Assembly: GCF_943193175.1 (NCBI RefSeq)
Contig: NZ_CALPDF010000014.1
Coordinates: 1 to 64,000, forward strand
Direction of reading: 5' to 3'
Length of the DNA stretch: 64,000 nt
Source: Neobacillus muris
Lineage (GTDB): Bacteria; Bacillota; Bacilli; Bacillales; Cytobacillaceae
Below, piece by piece: positions 8,019 through 17,213 of the stretch. The position numbers and the translations under genes are program-made. Below the pieces are notes generated by a model. The model made no database searches. It saw only the letters and a list, made by a program, of their open reading frames with translations, and was not told the origin of the DNA. Every line of letters begins with the position of its first letter. The stretch's first letter is position 1.

Positions 8019-9068
8019 TTATTGTGCGAACTCGGATTGGACATAATGATATAGAAGCTTCGCTGTATGTTCAATGGATTGCTCGTGAGTCCGCTCAAAT
8101 GCGTGTGATGAGTCGATTCCAGGACCTATCAGCCCATGGACAATATCATGACCCGAACGGATTGCTGCTGAAGCATCAGATCCGTAATAAGGGTAAATAT
8201 CTAATTTATATTGAATTTGATTGGCCTCCGCTAAACGCACCAAATGTTTTCTGAGCCCGTAATGGTAGGGGCCGCTGGCATCTTTAACACAGATAGAAAC
8301 TGTATATTCGTCAGTGGATTGCCCGTCGCCCATGGCTCCCATATCAACGGCTAAATATTCGACTGTCTCTGGAGAAATATTGGAGTTTCCTCCATAACCG
8401 ATCTCTTCGTTATTTGAAATGAGAAAATGTGTCGTATAGGGGAGCACGATGTTCTCGGTTTTAATTTGTTTCATTAATTGCAAAAGAATGGCAACACTTG
8501 CCTTGTCATCTAAATGTCTGGACTTTATATATCCGCTTGGCGTAATCTCCACCCTTGGGTCAAACGAAACAAAATCTCCGACCTCTATGCCAAGGGCACG
8601 CACCTCTTGGGCACTATGTACCTTTTCATCAATTCGTATTTCTATATTTTCCTGATTTCGTTCGGCCTTTCCGGCATCCTTATAAACATGGACGGATGTT
8701 TGATGCATTAGAATCGTTCCTGTAAATACTTTTCCGCTGCTCGTTTCAATTTTGCAGTATTCTCCTTCAATCGAGTTATACTTGAATCCGCCAATCAAGT
8801 CAATCTTAAGTCTGCCGCTTGGTTTAATCTCCTTGACCATCGCACCCAAAGTATCCACATGCGCGGTAAGCATCCGGTGCCGGCTGGAATCCTGGCCGGG
8901 AATGGTTGCGATTAAACCTCCTTTTCTGTTTCTGCTTGTTTCCACGCCCGCTTCACCAAGATATTTTTCTACAAACGAGATCACATTACCGGTATTCCCG
9001 GATGGGCTTGGAATCGAGACTAATTCAGCCAATAATTTCATCGTGCCATCGATATTGGAATAAACCAA
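8019..9068 (-). CDS. M42 family metallopeptidase
   Basis: M42 glutamyl aminopeptidase/tetrahedral aminopeptidase family, a cytoplasmic two-metal peptidase that trims peptides. The metal and catalytic residues are visible in order: TAHVDT (His, with catalytic Asp two residues later), LDDKAS (bridging Asp), NNEEIG (catalytic Glu plus ligand Glu), VDMG (Asp) and ERTHEQ near the C-terminus (His). The TTG start at 9068 gives 349 aa and has aaagggg at ideal spacing; an upstream ATG 54 nt earlier has no ribosome binding site. It resembles Bacillus YtoP/YsdC-type enzymes. The exact substrate is unknown. It lies upstream of tatA on the same strand with about 90 nt between. Confidence 0.88.
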   Translation of the reverse strand: MVYSNIDGTMKLLAELVSIPSPSGNTGNVISFVEKYLGEAGVETSRNRKGGLIATIPGQDSSRHRMLTAHVDTLGAMVKEIKPSGRLKIDLIGGFKYNSIEGEYCKIETSSGKVFTGTILMHQTSVHVYKDAGKAERNQENIEIRIDEKVHSAQEVRALGIEVGDFVSFDPRVEITPSGYIKSRHLDDKASVAILLQLMKQIKTENIVLPYTTHFLISNNEEIGYGGNSNISPETVEYLAVDMGAMGDGQSTDEYTVSICVKDASGPYHYGLRKHLVRLAEANQIQYKLDIYPYYGSDASAAIRSGHDIVHGLIGPGIDSSHAFERTHEQSIEHTAKLLYHYVQSEFAQ

Positions 9069-9240
9069 TTTTCTATCCCCTTTCTCAAGTAAATACTTTC
9101 TTATTATATAACTTATCGGCAATATTTACAGATTTCTTGCATAGGTTACTAGTATTGAAATAGTAAGCAGGTTTAGCCATGATAAAATTGGATATAAATG
9201 AGAATAGTCGAAAAATTGTAATTAAAAGGAGATGAGAACG

Positions 9241-9552
9241 TTGACCAGAGTTGAACTGCATCAAAAAAATCCAAAGCCAATCTCTTGGAAGGGTCCGATT
9301 CTTTTCCTTTTTGCGGTCATCATTTTTGCAGGTTGTTTCCTACTATTCCGCCATTATTATCAAAGCACGATCAGAATAGAGGCTCCAGAAGAAAATGCAG
9401 GGAAGAAGGTAGTAATCCAACTGCCGAATGGACAAGAAGTTTATACATATGAAAATTTTATTTTTGAAAAAAATGGAAAAATGTATTATAAGGGAGAACA
9501 AAATAGAATGGATTTGACTGGCGGTACGATCAAGTACGAAAATTGGAAATAG
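9241..9552 (+). CDS. Small membrane-anchored protein, unknown
   Basis: I do not recognise this 103-aa protein. It has a basic N-terminal cytoplasmic stretch, one transmembrane helix (about residues 19-37, GPILFLFAVIIFAG) and a C-terminal extracytoplasmic domain of about 65 residues with alternating short hydrophobic strands, suggesting a small beta-rich fold. The TTG at 9241 is preferred because aaaggag is 9 nt upstream; the ATG 9 nt earlier abuts that site. It stands alone, ending in a terminator shared with corA. Confidence 0.65.
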   Translation: MTRVELHQKNPKPISWKGPILFLFAVIIFAGCFLLFRHYYQSTIRIEAPEENAGKKVVIQLPNGQEVYTYENFIFEKNGKMYYKGEQNRMDLTGGTIKYENWK

Positions 9553-9588
9553 AAAGGCGGAAGCCATCATTCGTGCTTCCGCCTTTCT
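9551..9588. terminator. Bidirectional terminator (9.2 kb gene / corA)
   Basis: A perfect 14-bp stem (9551-9564 with 9575-9588, arm agaaaggcggaagc) contains the stop codons, or parts of them, of the two convergent genes. Confidence 0.85.
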
Positions 9589-10537
9589 ATTTAAACCAGC
9601 CTTTCTTCATAAACCACCAGGACATGCCGGCTCCTATAAGGAACATGATAATGAGGATGCCAAAGTATCCATATTTCCAGGTTAGTTCTGGCATATGCTG
9701 AAAATTCATTCCATATATACCCGCAATAAAGGTCAGCGGCATAAAGATGGTCGTGATCACGGTTAAGACCTTCATCACATGATTGGTCTGGTTGGAATTT
9801 ATGGAAATATAGCTGTCACGGATGTCTGTAGTAAGCTCTCGGCTAGCCTCAATCATTTCTGTAAGCTTTAACAAATGGTCATGAATATCTGAAAAATATA
9901 CCATTTTTCCTTGCATCTCTGTCATTCGCTGGGAATTAAGAATTCGATATATGAGGTCGCGCATGGGTGTTACCGTATGCCTCAATGACAGAAGCTGATG
10001 CCTTGTATCAAATAAATCCTCCAGTAAGGCTTCCATGGATCGTTGACCAGAGTTTTCGTCAATCTCATTTAACCGATCCTCGATTTTATAAACGAGAGGA
10101 AAATAGTTGTCCACCATTCTGTCAATCACATTGTAAAGGACATGTGCCGGGTCCCATTTCTTAGCATGGGCAGATTGGCTGAGCCGATTCCATACCTCAC
10201 TAATTTCAATGGAAGGCTGGTAATGGAACGTGACAATATAATTGCTGCTTAGGAAAAAATCAATTTCTTCTTTTGTAATCGTATCCTGATTTAGCGCCTG
10301 CGTAACAAAGAAGGTGTAATCCTCATAATAATCAAGCTTGGGCCTTTGTAAAAATTGTATGCAATCCTCAATGGCTAATGGATGGAATCCCAATGGATTA
10401 ATCAGTTTCTCAATTTCTTCGTCAGTCGGCTGGTGAAAATCAATCCAATACCATTTATATTCTCCAGTTACGAGTTTTTCAATTTCCACATCCAGCTTGA
10501 TTTCAGAATTCTTTGTAATAGCAATGGTTTTGATCAT
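9587..10537 (-). CDS. corA: CorA family magnesium/cobalt transporter
   Basis: CorA is a homopentameric Mg2+ channel in the cell membrane. The 316-aa protein has the large N-terminal cytoplasmic domain, the long stalk helix and two C-terminal membrane helices. The selectivity-loop signature YGMNF follows the first helix (about residue 280) and a basic tail KKGWFK ends the protein, as in the family. The ATG start is preceded by gaggggt. It stands alone, converging with the 9.2 kb gene. Mg2+ is the usual substrate, but Co2+ or Ni2+ are also known for the family. Confidence 0.92.
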   Translation of the reverse strand: MIKTIAITKNSEIKLDVEIEKLVTGEYKWYWIDFHQPTDEEIEKLINPLGFHPLAIEDCIQFLQRPKLDYYEDYTFFVTQALNQDTITKEEIDFFLSSNYIVTFHYQPSIEISEVWNRLSQSAHAKKWDPAHVLYNVIDRMVDNYFPLVYKIEDRLNEIDENSGQRSMEALLEDLFDTRHQLLSLRHTVTPMRDLIYRILNSQRMTEMQGKMVYFSDIHDHLLKLTEMIEASRELTTDIRDSYISINSNQTNHVMKVLTVITTIFMPLTFIAGIYGMNFQHMPELTWKYGYFGILIIMFLIGAGMSWWFMKKGWFK

Positions 10538-10730
10538 AAGTACCCCTCTATTGCAAATCTATAAACACAACTATAACGGAAAACCAAATAAAATAACAGT
10601 GTGCCTTATCGGATTAAGTAATTTTTTGAAGATAACACAGTTCATCGAAGTCGAAAAAGTTATCTTAAGGATATTATGCCAATTTTTGGGCAAATTAGGG
10701 GAAAGCAGAACGGATAGGGTGGAATACTTT

Positions 10731-12065
10731 ATGCCGACAATGAAAGTCGAGTCAATTAAAAAGAATATTTTAAACAAAATTGGACAGCCTTCCTCTGATT
10801 TGGTCGCAAGAGAAGTGCATACGAAAGAAAAATACATGGAAATTTTATATATTAATACCATCAGCGACGAGTCAATCATACATGATAAGCTATTGACCCC
10901 TTTTTTTGAGATCGAGGATCAACAGGATTTTTTAACCTTTTTGCAATCACATCCTAAAATATTGCCCTTTAAGGATGAACAAAAAGCCATTGAAGATTTA
11001 CTAAAAGGGGTCGTGATTATTTTTTATCAAAATTTTATCTTTACTTTTGACAGCAAAGCAAACCTGGCAAAAGTGACATCCGGAACTGTTGTGGAAACAA
11101 CGGTTCAAGGACCGCAATCAGGATTTACAGAAAGCCTGCATACCAATGTCGGACTAGTCCGGGAAAGGTATCCTGTGCCTGAATTAACGATTGAATCGCT
11201 GTCGATTGGGTCGATTTCGAAAACCGATGTGATGCTGCTCTATGATAGCCGATTTGCTGACCCTGATACAGTCAAAAAGATGATAGATTTCCTGAAGACG
11301 GTTCATATTCAAATGTTCCAATCCGGAGAACAGCTGCTTGACAGCATTACTAAACATAACCGATCCTTTTTCCCGACTATGCTTGTGACGGAAAGGCCTG
11401 ATCGTTCTGCTGTTAACTTATCAACCGGCAAACTGATTATTTTAGTAAATGGCTCGCCGTTTGCCGTCATTGCTCCTTCAGTGATGAAGGATTTTATGTC
11501 CTCCATGGAGGATATTTACCAAACTTATTGGGTTGGGCGCTTCCTCCAGCTCCTGCGTTTTGTAGGCTTTAATATTAGTGTGGTCTTGCCTGGCATGTAT
11601 GTTGCACTTACGGCATATAACCCCGAGGTATTCCGCGTACAGTTAGCATTATCGATTGCTGGCAGCCGAACAGCAGTACCATACCCTGCGTTTGTTGAGG
11701 TATTGTTAATGCTGTTTATGATGGAACTTCTGACGGAGGCAAGCATCAGGCTACCTAAAGCCATTGGGCCAACAGCGACAACTGTTGGCGGCTTAATTTT
11801 AGGTCAGGCAGCTACGGAAGCTGGACTCGTAAGTAATATTATGGTTATTATCGTTTCGTTTGTGGCGATTACAAATTTTGTCGTTCCGATTAACACCTTT
11901 AGTTTTACGATTCGAGTTTTGAAATACTTAATTTGGGCACTCGGAACAATTTTTGGATTAGTTGGAGTCGTACTGGGCTTCTTAATGATAAACGCCTATA
12001 TGGTAAAATTAGATAGTTTTGGTGTGCCATATTTAACTCTCCTGCAGAGTAAGCCGAAAAATTGA
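10731..12065 (+). CDS. Spore germination receptor subunit A (GerA family), operon 1
   Basis: This is the A subunit of a germinant receptor in the inner spore membrane that senses nutrients with the B and C subunits. The N-terminal soluble domain carries the family blocks GPQSGFTESL and ERPDRSAVN; the membrane region begins near residue 265 and contains the conserved PYPAFVEVLLM and RLPKAIGPTATTVGGL segments. I place the start at ATG 10731 (444 aa, ggtgg upstream). The open frame extends further left, but without family-like sequence or a ribosome binding site. This makes the N-terminus slightly shorter than B. subtilis GerAA. The B subunit starts 18 nt downstream. The germinant cannot be predicted. 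Confidence 0.92.
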   Translation: MPTMKVESIKKNILNKIGQPSSDLVAREVHTKEKYMEILYINTISDESIIHDKLLTPFFEIEDQQDFLTFLQSHPKILPFKDEQKAIEDLLKGVVIIFYQNFIFTFDSKANLAKVTSGTVVETTVQGPQSGFTESLHTNVGLVRERYPVPELTIESLSIGSISKTDVMLLYDSRFADPDTVKKMIDFLKTVHIQMFQSGEQLLDSITKHNRSFFPTMLVTERPDRSAVNLSTGKLIILVNGSPFAVIAPSVMKDFMSSMEDIYQTYWVGRFLQLLRFVGFNISVVLPGMYVALTAYNPEVFRVQLALSIAGSRTAVPYPAFVEVLLMLFMMELLTEASIRLPKAIGPTATTVGGLILGQAATEAGLVSNIMVIIVSFVAITNFVVPINTFSFTIRVLKYLIWALGTIFGLVGVVLGFLMINAYMVKLDSFGVPYLTLLQSKPKN

Positions 12066-12083
12066 CCGCAGGGAGGAAGGCTG

Positions 12084-13154
12084 TTGAATAGGTACTTTTT
12101 ATATTTAGTATTAATTAATATGTTTATCAATGCAATTATCTTTGTTCCCTCCATTTTGATCAAGTATAGCTTTGATGGGGCAGTTGCCTCAGTCCTGCTG
12201 TCCATTCCATATGGTGTCCTTATGACCTTTCTTTACAGCAAAGCCATTACAAAGTATCCGGAAAAAGGTCTTCCTGAGATATTGGCTAATACCACGAAAT
12301 GGATGAAGATTCTGCATATATGGTTTATTCAGCTGGCCTTTTTCACAGCAGGCTTGATTACGCTGCTTGGCTTTTTGGATATTATCAGCCGGTTTGTGAA
12401 TCCTGAGGAACCGAGACTTATTCTTTTAGTCATGTATTTGGCTGCCATTTTTCTTGTCATAGGCATGCCAACACAAAGAGTTATGTATTTTGCAGAAATT
12501 GTTCTGTTTTTTAGCATACCATTTCTTGGGTTCATTATATTTAAAGCCTTCTCTAGTAAGGATTTAAGCTGGGATTCTATTTGGGAAGTAACGACCCATG
12601 TTTTTGACTGGCCAAGTTTAAAAGCCTTTGCTGCATCTAGTTATGTTTTTTCAGGCTATATAAATCTCATTATCTTTAATCGTGTTATAAAAGGGAAATT
12701 GAAAATCTGGAATTATGTTTTTGTTTTTATCGTAGGCATTCTTAATTTGTTTACCACCTTTTTGATCCCGATTGGCTACCATGGGGCTGATGGGGCAAAG
12801 GAATACCTATTTCCATGGATTTCCACCGCCGATTCTTTAAGGCTCGTTTATAGTCCCGTAGAACGGGTGATTTTCCTTTTCATTATGCTATATATGGGGG
12901 TCACCCTAATCAGCGTTTCTGTTCATTGGCATGTTGCTCTGGAATTAGTAAAAAGCACGTTTAATGAAAAAGCAAAAGAAAAAAAGAAGTGGCTGGTTTT
13001 AATGGCTATTGCCATTTGCTCGGCCATTATGGTGCAACAAATTAACACTCTGCAATTAAATCAACTAACCGAATATTGGATGATTCTAAGACTAGCGGTT
13101 GAACCGATATATGTTTTGTCCTTCTATTTCTGGGCTGGGAGGAAGATATCGTGA
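12084..13154 (+). CDS. Spore germination receptor subunit B (GerB permease family), operon 1
   Basis: The B subunit is a polytopic protein related to amino-acid permeases (APC superfamily) and is thought to bind the germinant. The 356-aa sequence shows about ten hydrophobic helices spread along its length, with the family segment SIPYGVLMTFLYSKA early and VSVHWHVALE late. The TTG start has agggaggaagg upstream. Its stop overlaps the next gene by 4 nt (the subunit C start GTG lies in the same bases), so the A-B-C trio is translationally coupled. Confidence 0.9.
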   Translation: MNRYFLYLVLINMFINAIIFVPSILIKYSFDGAVASVLLSIPYGVLMTFLYSKAITKYPEKGLPEILANTTKWMKILHIWFIQLAFFTAGLITLLGFLDIISRFVNPEEPRLILLVMYLAAIFLVIGMPTQRVMYFAEIVLFFSIPFLGFIIFKAFSSKDLSWDSIWEVTTHVFDWPSLKAFAASSYVFSGYINLIIFNRVIKGKLKIWNYVFVFIVGILNLFTTFLIPIGYHGADGAKEYLFPWISTADSLRLVYSPVERVIFLFIMLYMGVTLISVSVHWHVALELVKSTFNEKAKEKKKWLVLMAIAICSAIMVQQINTLQLNQLTEYWMILRLAVEPIYVLSFYFWAGRKIS

Positions 13155-14254
13155 TTTTTTCAAGAAAGCGTCATTGGTTCATCCTCATCCTATCTGCTTC
13201 GCTCATTTTAAATGGATGCGGATATAAAGACATCGATAAACGTTTTTTTGTCCTTGCCATTGGAATTGACCCTGCGAAGCACAGCACAAAGCGGTATCTT
13301 GTGAGCTTAAAGATGGCGATTACTAGGGCCTCAAGAGAAAAGCCTACTGATACAATCATCGTATCTGCTGAAGCTGATTCAATGGGGGAGGCTGTGAGAA
13401 CGATTAAAACCAAGGTAGAAAGGGAATTGGATTTCAGTCATGCAAAGGTTATTATTCTAGTGGATAAGGTGGCAAAAAGCGGCGGCAATAGCGGGATTAT
13501 TTACTGGTTTACCAGAAGGAGGGATATACAGGAAGTTGCCTGGGTGGCAATCGGAAAACCTAGTGCCGTTCGTATCCTCCATATTATGCCAAAATCAGAA
13601 CGGCTCCCAACCAACTCCTTGCTTTTGGCGCTCGGGGAAGATGGATCTGAGACCCCATATATAATACCAGTGTATTTATTTGAACTTAAAAAGCGGCTAA
13701 TTGAAAGGGGACTAGACCCCCTATTGCCAATCATTGAAGTGGAAGGAAAAAATTTGTTTCAGATTAACTCGGCAGGTGTCGGGAATAAAAGCAAAATAAA
13801 ACTAATTCTAAGCCAGGAAGAAACGAAAATGGTAAACTACATGTTAAACATGGAGAGCAAGAGTGCCCAATGGGTAGAAAGAGGCAAAGTAAAGTATATT
13901 ATAGATACTCAAAAAGTGAAGACTGACTACAAAATCATTACACCTAAAGGAAAGAAGCCTTATATTCTGATGAAGGTGTCTCTAAAAGGGAGGCTGGAAG
14001 AGACGAGCCGTCGGATTACAAATGGGGAACTATCTAAATACGAAGAAACAGCTGAAAAACAATTGAGCAATGAAATGAAAGCCGTGTTAATTAAGCTCCA
14101 AAAAGCAAACTTGGACCCTCTTGGATTTGGGCTGAGGTACCGAGCCCGTCATTTGAATAAGGATGATTGGGAAAAATGGAAAAAAATATACCCAACTTTA
14201 GACTTTAAGGTGAAAGCTAAAGTACAAATCTCAGATACAGGATTGATTGAATAA
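13151..14254 (+). CDS. Spore germination receptor lipoprotein C (GerC), operon 1
   Basis: The C subunit is a lipoprotein on the outer face of the inner spore membrane. The signal peptide ends in a lipobox LNGC (Cys near residue 24), followed by the family motif YKDIDKRFFVLAIGID. A C-terminal domain has the conserved FGFGLRYR-like block, here DPLGFGLRYRARH, and the closing DFKVKAKVQI. The GTG start overlaps the subunit B stop by 4 nt. It is the last gene of the operon; a long stem-loop follows. Confidence 0.9.
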   Translation: MIFSRKRHWFILILSASLILNGCGYKDIDKRFFVLAIGIDPAKHSTKRYLVSLKMAITRASREKPTDTIIVSAEADSMGEAVRTIKTKVERELDFSHAKVIILVDKVAKSGGNSGIIYWFTRRRDIQEVAWVAIGKPSAVRILHIMPKSERLPTNSLLLALGEDGSETPYIIPVYLFELKKRLIERGLDPLLPIIEVEGKNLFQINSAGVGNKSKIKLILSQEETKMVNYMLNMESKSAQWVERGKVKYIIDTQKVKTDYKIITPKGKKPYILMKVSLKGRLEETSRRITNGELSKYEETAEKQLSNEMKAVLIKLQKANLDPLGFGLRYRARHLNKDDWEKWKKIYPTLDFKVKAKVQISDTGLIE

Positions 14255-14256
14255 CA

Positions 14257-14336
14257 GGGGACCTGCCCTTTAGAACACATTCCCACACTTTTTAGGAGGA
14301 TTGTGCCCATGCTCCAGGTCAGGTCCCATTTTTTGG
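14257..14336. terminator. Long stem-loop, terminator-like, between gerC and radical SAM gene
   Basis: Arms gggacctg (14258-14265) and caggtccc (14320-14327) bracket a loop of about 54 nt and are followed by TTTTTT on the plus strand. It may end the ger operon. The GGGACC-type arms resemble small dispersed intergenic elements often seen in Bacillaceae, and a related ggggacagtcccc motif occurs near 18009. The loop is too long for a typical terminator. Confidence 0.4.
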
Positions 14337-14349
14337 CATATTTGATAAA

Positions 14350-15531
14350 CTAAACTTGCAGTTCCGATTGCTTATTCCGCATTGCTTGTGGAATATAGAC
14401 GCAGAACGGTTCACTTTCCATATAGTCACCTGTTACTGCATAGGTTCTTGAACGTGAACCTCCACAAATTTTATTGTACTCACAAACTCCGCATTTGCCT
14501 TTATAGTTATCGGGCTGGCGCAAATCTTTGAATACTTTTGCGTGGCGATAGATTTCAGCAAGTTGTTTTTCGCGAACATTGCCTCCAGATATAGGGAGCA
14601 ATCCGCTTGGCAATACGTCTCCAATATGGGAGATAAAGGCAAAACCATTTCCATCATTGACGCCCTTTGGAGCCCGTTTTAATCCATCATGCATGGAGGC
14701 AAAATCGGTGGTAATGGTGTCTTCATAATGAATTTCACCTTTTTCTATTAATTGGTCCCGCATTTTTTCCTGTAAAACAACCCGGCGATAGTGCTGAGCG
14801 GCTGTCGTTTTGATATCGTACGGAGCGGTTTGGCTAAGTTTATATAACCAGCGGAACACTTTTTCATGTTCAGCAGGGGAGATACAAGCGTCCAGCTGGC
14901 CGCGTCCGGTAGGAACAAGCAAGAAAATGTACCACATAACTGCGCCAAGTTCAGCTACCAGCTTAGACATTGCTTCAAGGGAATCATAATTATAACGTGA
15001 AATAACGGTGTTGATTTGCAGCGGCATTTCCAATTCATTTAAGTATTTGATTTTTTCTACCGTGAGATCAAATGAACCGGGTGTTCCCCTGAAATGATCG
15101 TGGATTTCAGGAGTTGGGCCATCAAGGCTGAAACCCCAGCGGGAAAGCCCCACTTCCTTAAACCGCTTCATTTTTTCGATGGTAACGTTGGCTGTCGCGC
15201 TGGGTGTCATAGAAACACGCATGCCTTTTTTTATTGCATAATCTGCCAAGTCATAGAGATCTTCACGCATCATGCAGTCCCCGCCAGTAAAAACCAGCAT
15301 CGGATTATCCATTTCATAAATTTGGTCAATAAGATTGATGCCTTCCTCATGGGTTAATTCACGCGGATCAGCCGTAAGCTGGGCATCAGCCCGGCAATGC
15401 ACGCACTTCAACTGGCAGGCTCTTGTCACTTCCCAGATAACAATAAATGGGTTTTCATCGTAATTAATGGTTTTTCCCAGTCCATGGGGATGTCCTTTTC
15501 CGATTCCTTGCATGTTCATCACCAAATTCAT
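14350..15531 (-). CDS. Radical SAM/SPASM domain protein (TIGR04053-like)
   Basis: Radical SAM enzyme of about 393 aa. The canonical cluster motif CQLKCVHC (about residues 36-43) binds the SAM-coordinating 4Fe-4S cluster, and GGD follows. A SPASM-like C-terminal region with CGVCEYNKICGG and a last Cys in EPFC would bind auxiliary clusters. Overall it resembles the Bacillus family annotated TIGR04053, which is related to the heme-modifying (AhbC/NirJ) and peptide-modifying groups. The start is uncertain: the first ATG (15531) lacks a good ribosome binding site, and in-frame ATGs at 15519 and 15513 are possible. No small precursor peptide gene is visible beside it, so substrate and pathway are unknown. 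Confidence 0.8.
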   Translation of the reverse strand: MNLVMNMQGIGKGHPHGLGKTINYDENPFIVIWEVTRACQLKCVHCRADAQLTADPRELTHEEGINLIDQIYEMDNPMLVFTGGDCMMREDLYDLADYAIKKGMRVSMTPSATANVTIEKMKRFKEVGLSRWGFSLDGPTPEIHDHFRGTPGSFDLTVEKIKYLNELEMPLQINTVISRYNYDSLEAMSKLVAELGAVMWYIFLLVPTGRGQLDACISPAEHEKVFRWLYKLSQTAPYDIKTTAAQHYRRVVLQEKMRDQLIEKGEIHYEDTITTDFASMHDGLKRAPKGVNDGNGFAFISHIGDVLPSGLLPISGGNVREKQLAEIYRHAKVFKDLRQPDNYKGKCGVCEYNKICGGSRSRTYAVTGDYMESEPFCVYIPQAMRNKQSELQV

Positions 15532-15667
15532 TTTTATTTTTAAACGTTTATAAAAGGTTCTAGATTAATTATAATTTTGGAAGTGTGGCTGTGAATGAAA
15601 GGTTTGTTACAATATTTCTACAATAAGACCAGCCTTGGATTCAATTGAGGGGAAATTTTTTATAAAA

Positions 15668-15696
15668 TTGAAAAAATTTTTAGTTTATCAAATAAT
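15668..15696 (+). promoter_or_regulatory. Putative sigma-A promoter of the histidine kinase
   Basis: TTGAAA (15668-15673), a 17-nt spacer and AATAAT (15691-15696) lie 86 nt upstream of the kinase start. This is read by eye; no sigma-H match was established. Confidence 0.4.
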
Positions 15697-15781
15697 GGTT
15701 TCCGTTTATACTTAAAGGTATGGTTCAAATTTTCGTCTTCCCCTCGGTTCGCTGATTTGGGGTAAAGCTTTGGAGGGTCCC

Positions 15782-17203
15782 ATGTTACATTCCAGCTTAT
15801 TTAAAGAAGTCTTTTTCCAATCACGGATCCCTCAGTTGATTGGTAAAAGTGATTTTTCTTTCGTACAATATAATCCCGCTTTTTGCGAATTTACAGGCTA
15901 TACAGTAGAGGAGTTAGCATCAATGCCCATGGCGTCCATCTCCCATCCAGATGATCAGGTTTTAGATGAAAAGCTATTCTCTGAAATATTAAACGGGGAA
16001 AGAAATCAGTATCAACTTGAGAAAAGGTATATACATAAATCAGGGATGATGAAAACGGGGATTCTGACGGTATCCCGAGTATGGGATCCATATACAGGAG
16101 AAGAGTTCTTACTTGGGCAAATCCTGGATATTACGGAAAAGAAACAAATGGAAGCTGTGATGAATCATCGTGAAAATAAATACCGATTATTAGCTGAGCA
16201 TTCCTCTGATATGATCATTCTCCACCATGTGGATTTTTCCTTTTTATATGTTTCTCCATCTGTTAAGACGGTTTTAGGCTATGAGCCCGAAGAGTTGATC
16301 GGTAAAAATCCGTTTGATCTTATTCATCCTGATGATGTAACCGCTATTTTCCCTCAACTCCAAGAATTGACTTCTGAGAATAACTCTATGTTATTTACCT
16401 ACCGTGGCCGGAAAAAAGATGGATCATACCGATGGCTCGAATCTACCATTAAAGTTTTATTTGATTCCGAAACAGGAGAATTACGGGAAATTATCTCGGT
16501 TTCCCGTGATATACAGCATCGCTTGGAAACACAGGAAAGATTAAGGAAATCGGAAAAGCTGGCTGTTGTAGGACAAATGGCAGCAGCTGTTGCTCATGAA
16601 ATTAGGAACCCGTTAACACCTATAAAGGGTTTCCTGCAGCTGTTCCATTTGGAAAAGGAAATGAATCCGGCATATTTACCAATTATTTTAGATGAATTGC
16701 AGCGGGTCGAAGGAATCATTTCGGAATTCCTATCGATTGCCAAGCCATATTCCAATAAGGCGCACTTTGTTGACGTGAATAACCTCTTGGAACAAGTGAT
16801 TAAGCTTATGCATACGGAAGCGGTAATGAAGAAAAAGAATATTTATTTATACACCAATCCTTCTATTCCCTTAATTCAGGGAGATCCCAATTCTTTAAAG
16901 CAAGTGTTTGCCAATGTGATTCAAAATGCTCTTGACGCGATTAGCGAGAGAGGGCATGTGGAAGTATGGATCATTCAGGAGCAGGCAGGGGTCCTAATTA
17001 GAATAAATGACAATGGCTGCGGAATTCCACAAGAGCGTTTAAAAAAACTTGGGGAGCCATTTTATTCCACAAAAGAGAAGGGAACGGGACTTGGACTAAT
17101 GACCAGTTTTCGGATCATAGAGAGTCATAATGGCAGGATTACCATCGATAGCGAACTAGGTGCAGGAACGAACGTCTCGATATGGCTCCCGGTGCTGCCC
17201 TAA
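15782..17203 (+). CDS. PAS-PAS sensor histidine kinase (sporulation-kinase type)
   Basis: A 473-aa kinase without membrane helices, so probably cytoplasmic. It has a PAS domain at about residues 10-120 (FCEFTGYT, SHPDD), a second at about 135-250 (VLGYEPEELIG, HPDD), a HisKA domain with the phosphorylated His near residue 272 (AHEIRNPLTPIKGF), and an ATPase domain with NVIQNALDA (N box), DNGCGIP (G1) and GTGLGL (G2). This architecture is that of KinE/KinA-like kinases that feed the Spo0F-Spo0A phosphorelay. No response regulator is adjacent, which is usual for sporulation kinases. The ATG at 15782 has ggagg 5 nt upstream; an in-frame TTG 12 nt earlier overlaps that site. Confidence 0.88.
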   Translation: MLHSSLFKEVFFQSRIPQLIGKSDFSFVQYNPAFCEFTGYTVEELASMPMASISHPDDQVLDEKLFSEILNGERNQYQLEKRYIHKSGMMKTGILTVSRVWDPYTGEEFLLGQILDITEKKQMEAVMNHRENKYRLLAEHSSDMIILHHVDFSFLYVSPSVKTVLGYEPEELIGKNPFDLIHPDDVTAIFPQLQELTSENNSMLFTYRGRKKDGSYRWLESTIKVLFDSETGELREIISVSRDIQHRLETQERLRKSEKLAVVGQMAAAVAHEIRNPLTPIKGFLQLFHLEKEMNPAYLPIILDELQRVEGIISEFLSIAKPYSNKAHFVDVNNLLEQVIKLMHTEAVMKKKNIYLYTNPSIPLIQGDPNSLKQVFANVIQNALDAISERGHVEVWIIQEQAGVLIRINDNGCGIPQERLKKLGEPFYSTKEKGTGLGLMTSFRIIESHNGRITIDSELGAGTNVSIWLPVLP

Positions 17204-17213
17204 CCTCACAGAG

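Noticed and set aside
15541..15555. Possible cre site upstream of the radical SAM gene
   Set aside because: Two mismatches at conserved positions; not better than chance in AT-rich DNA.
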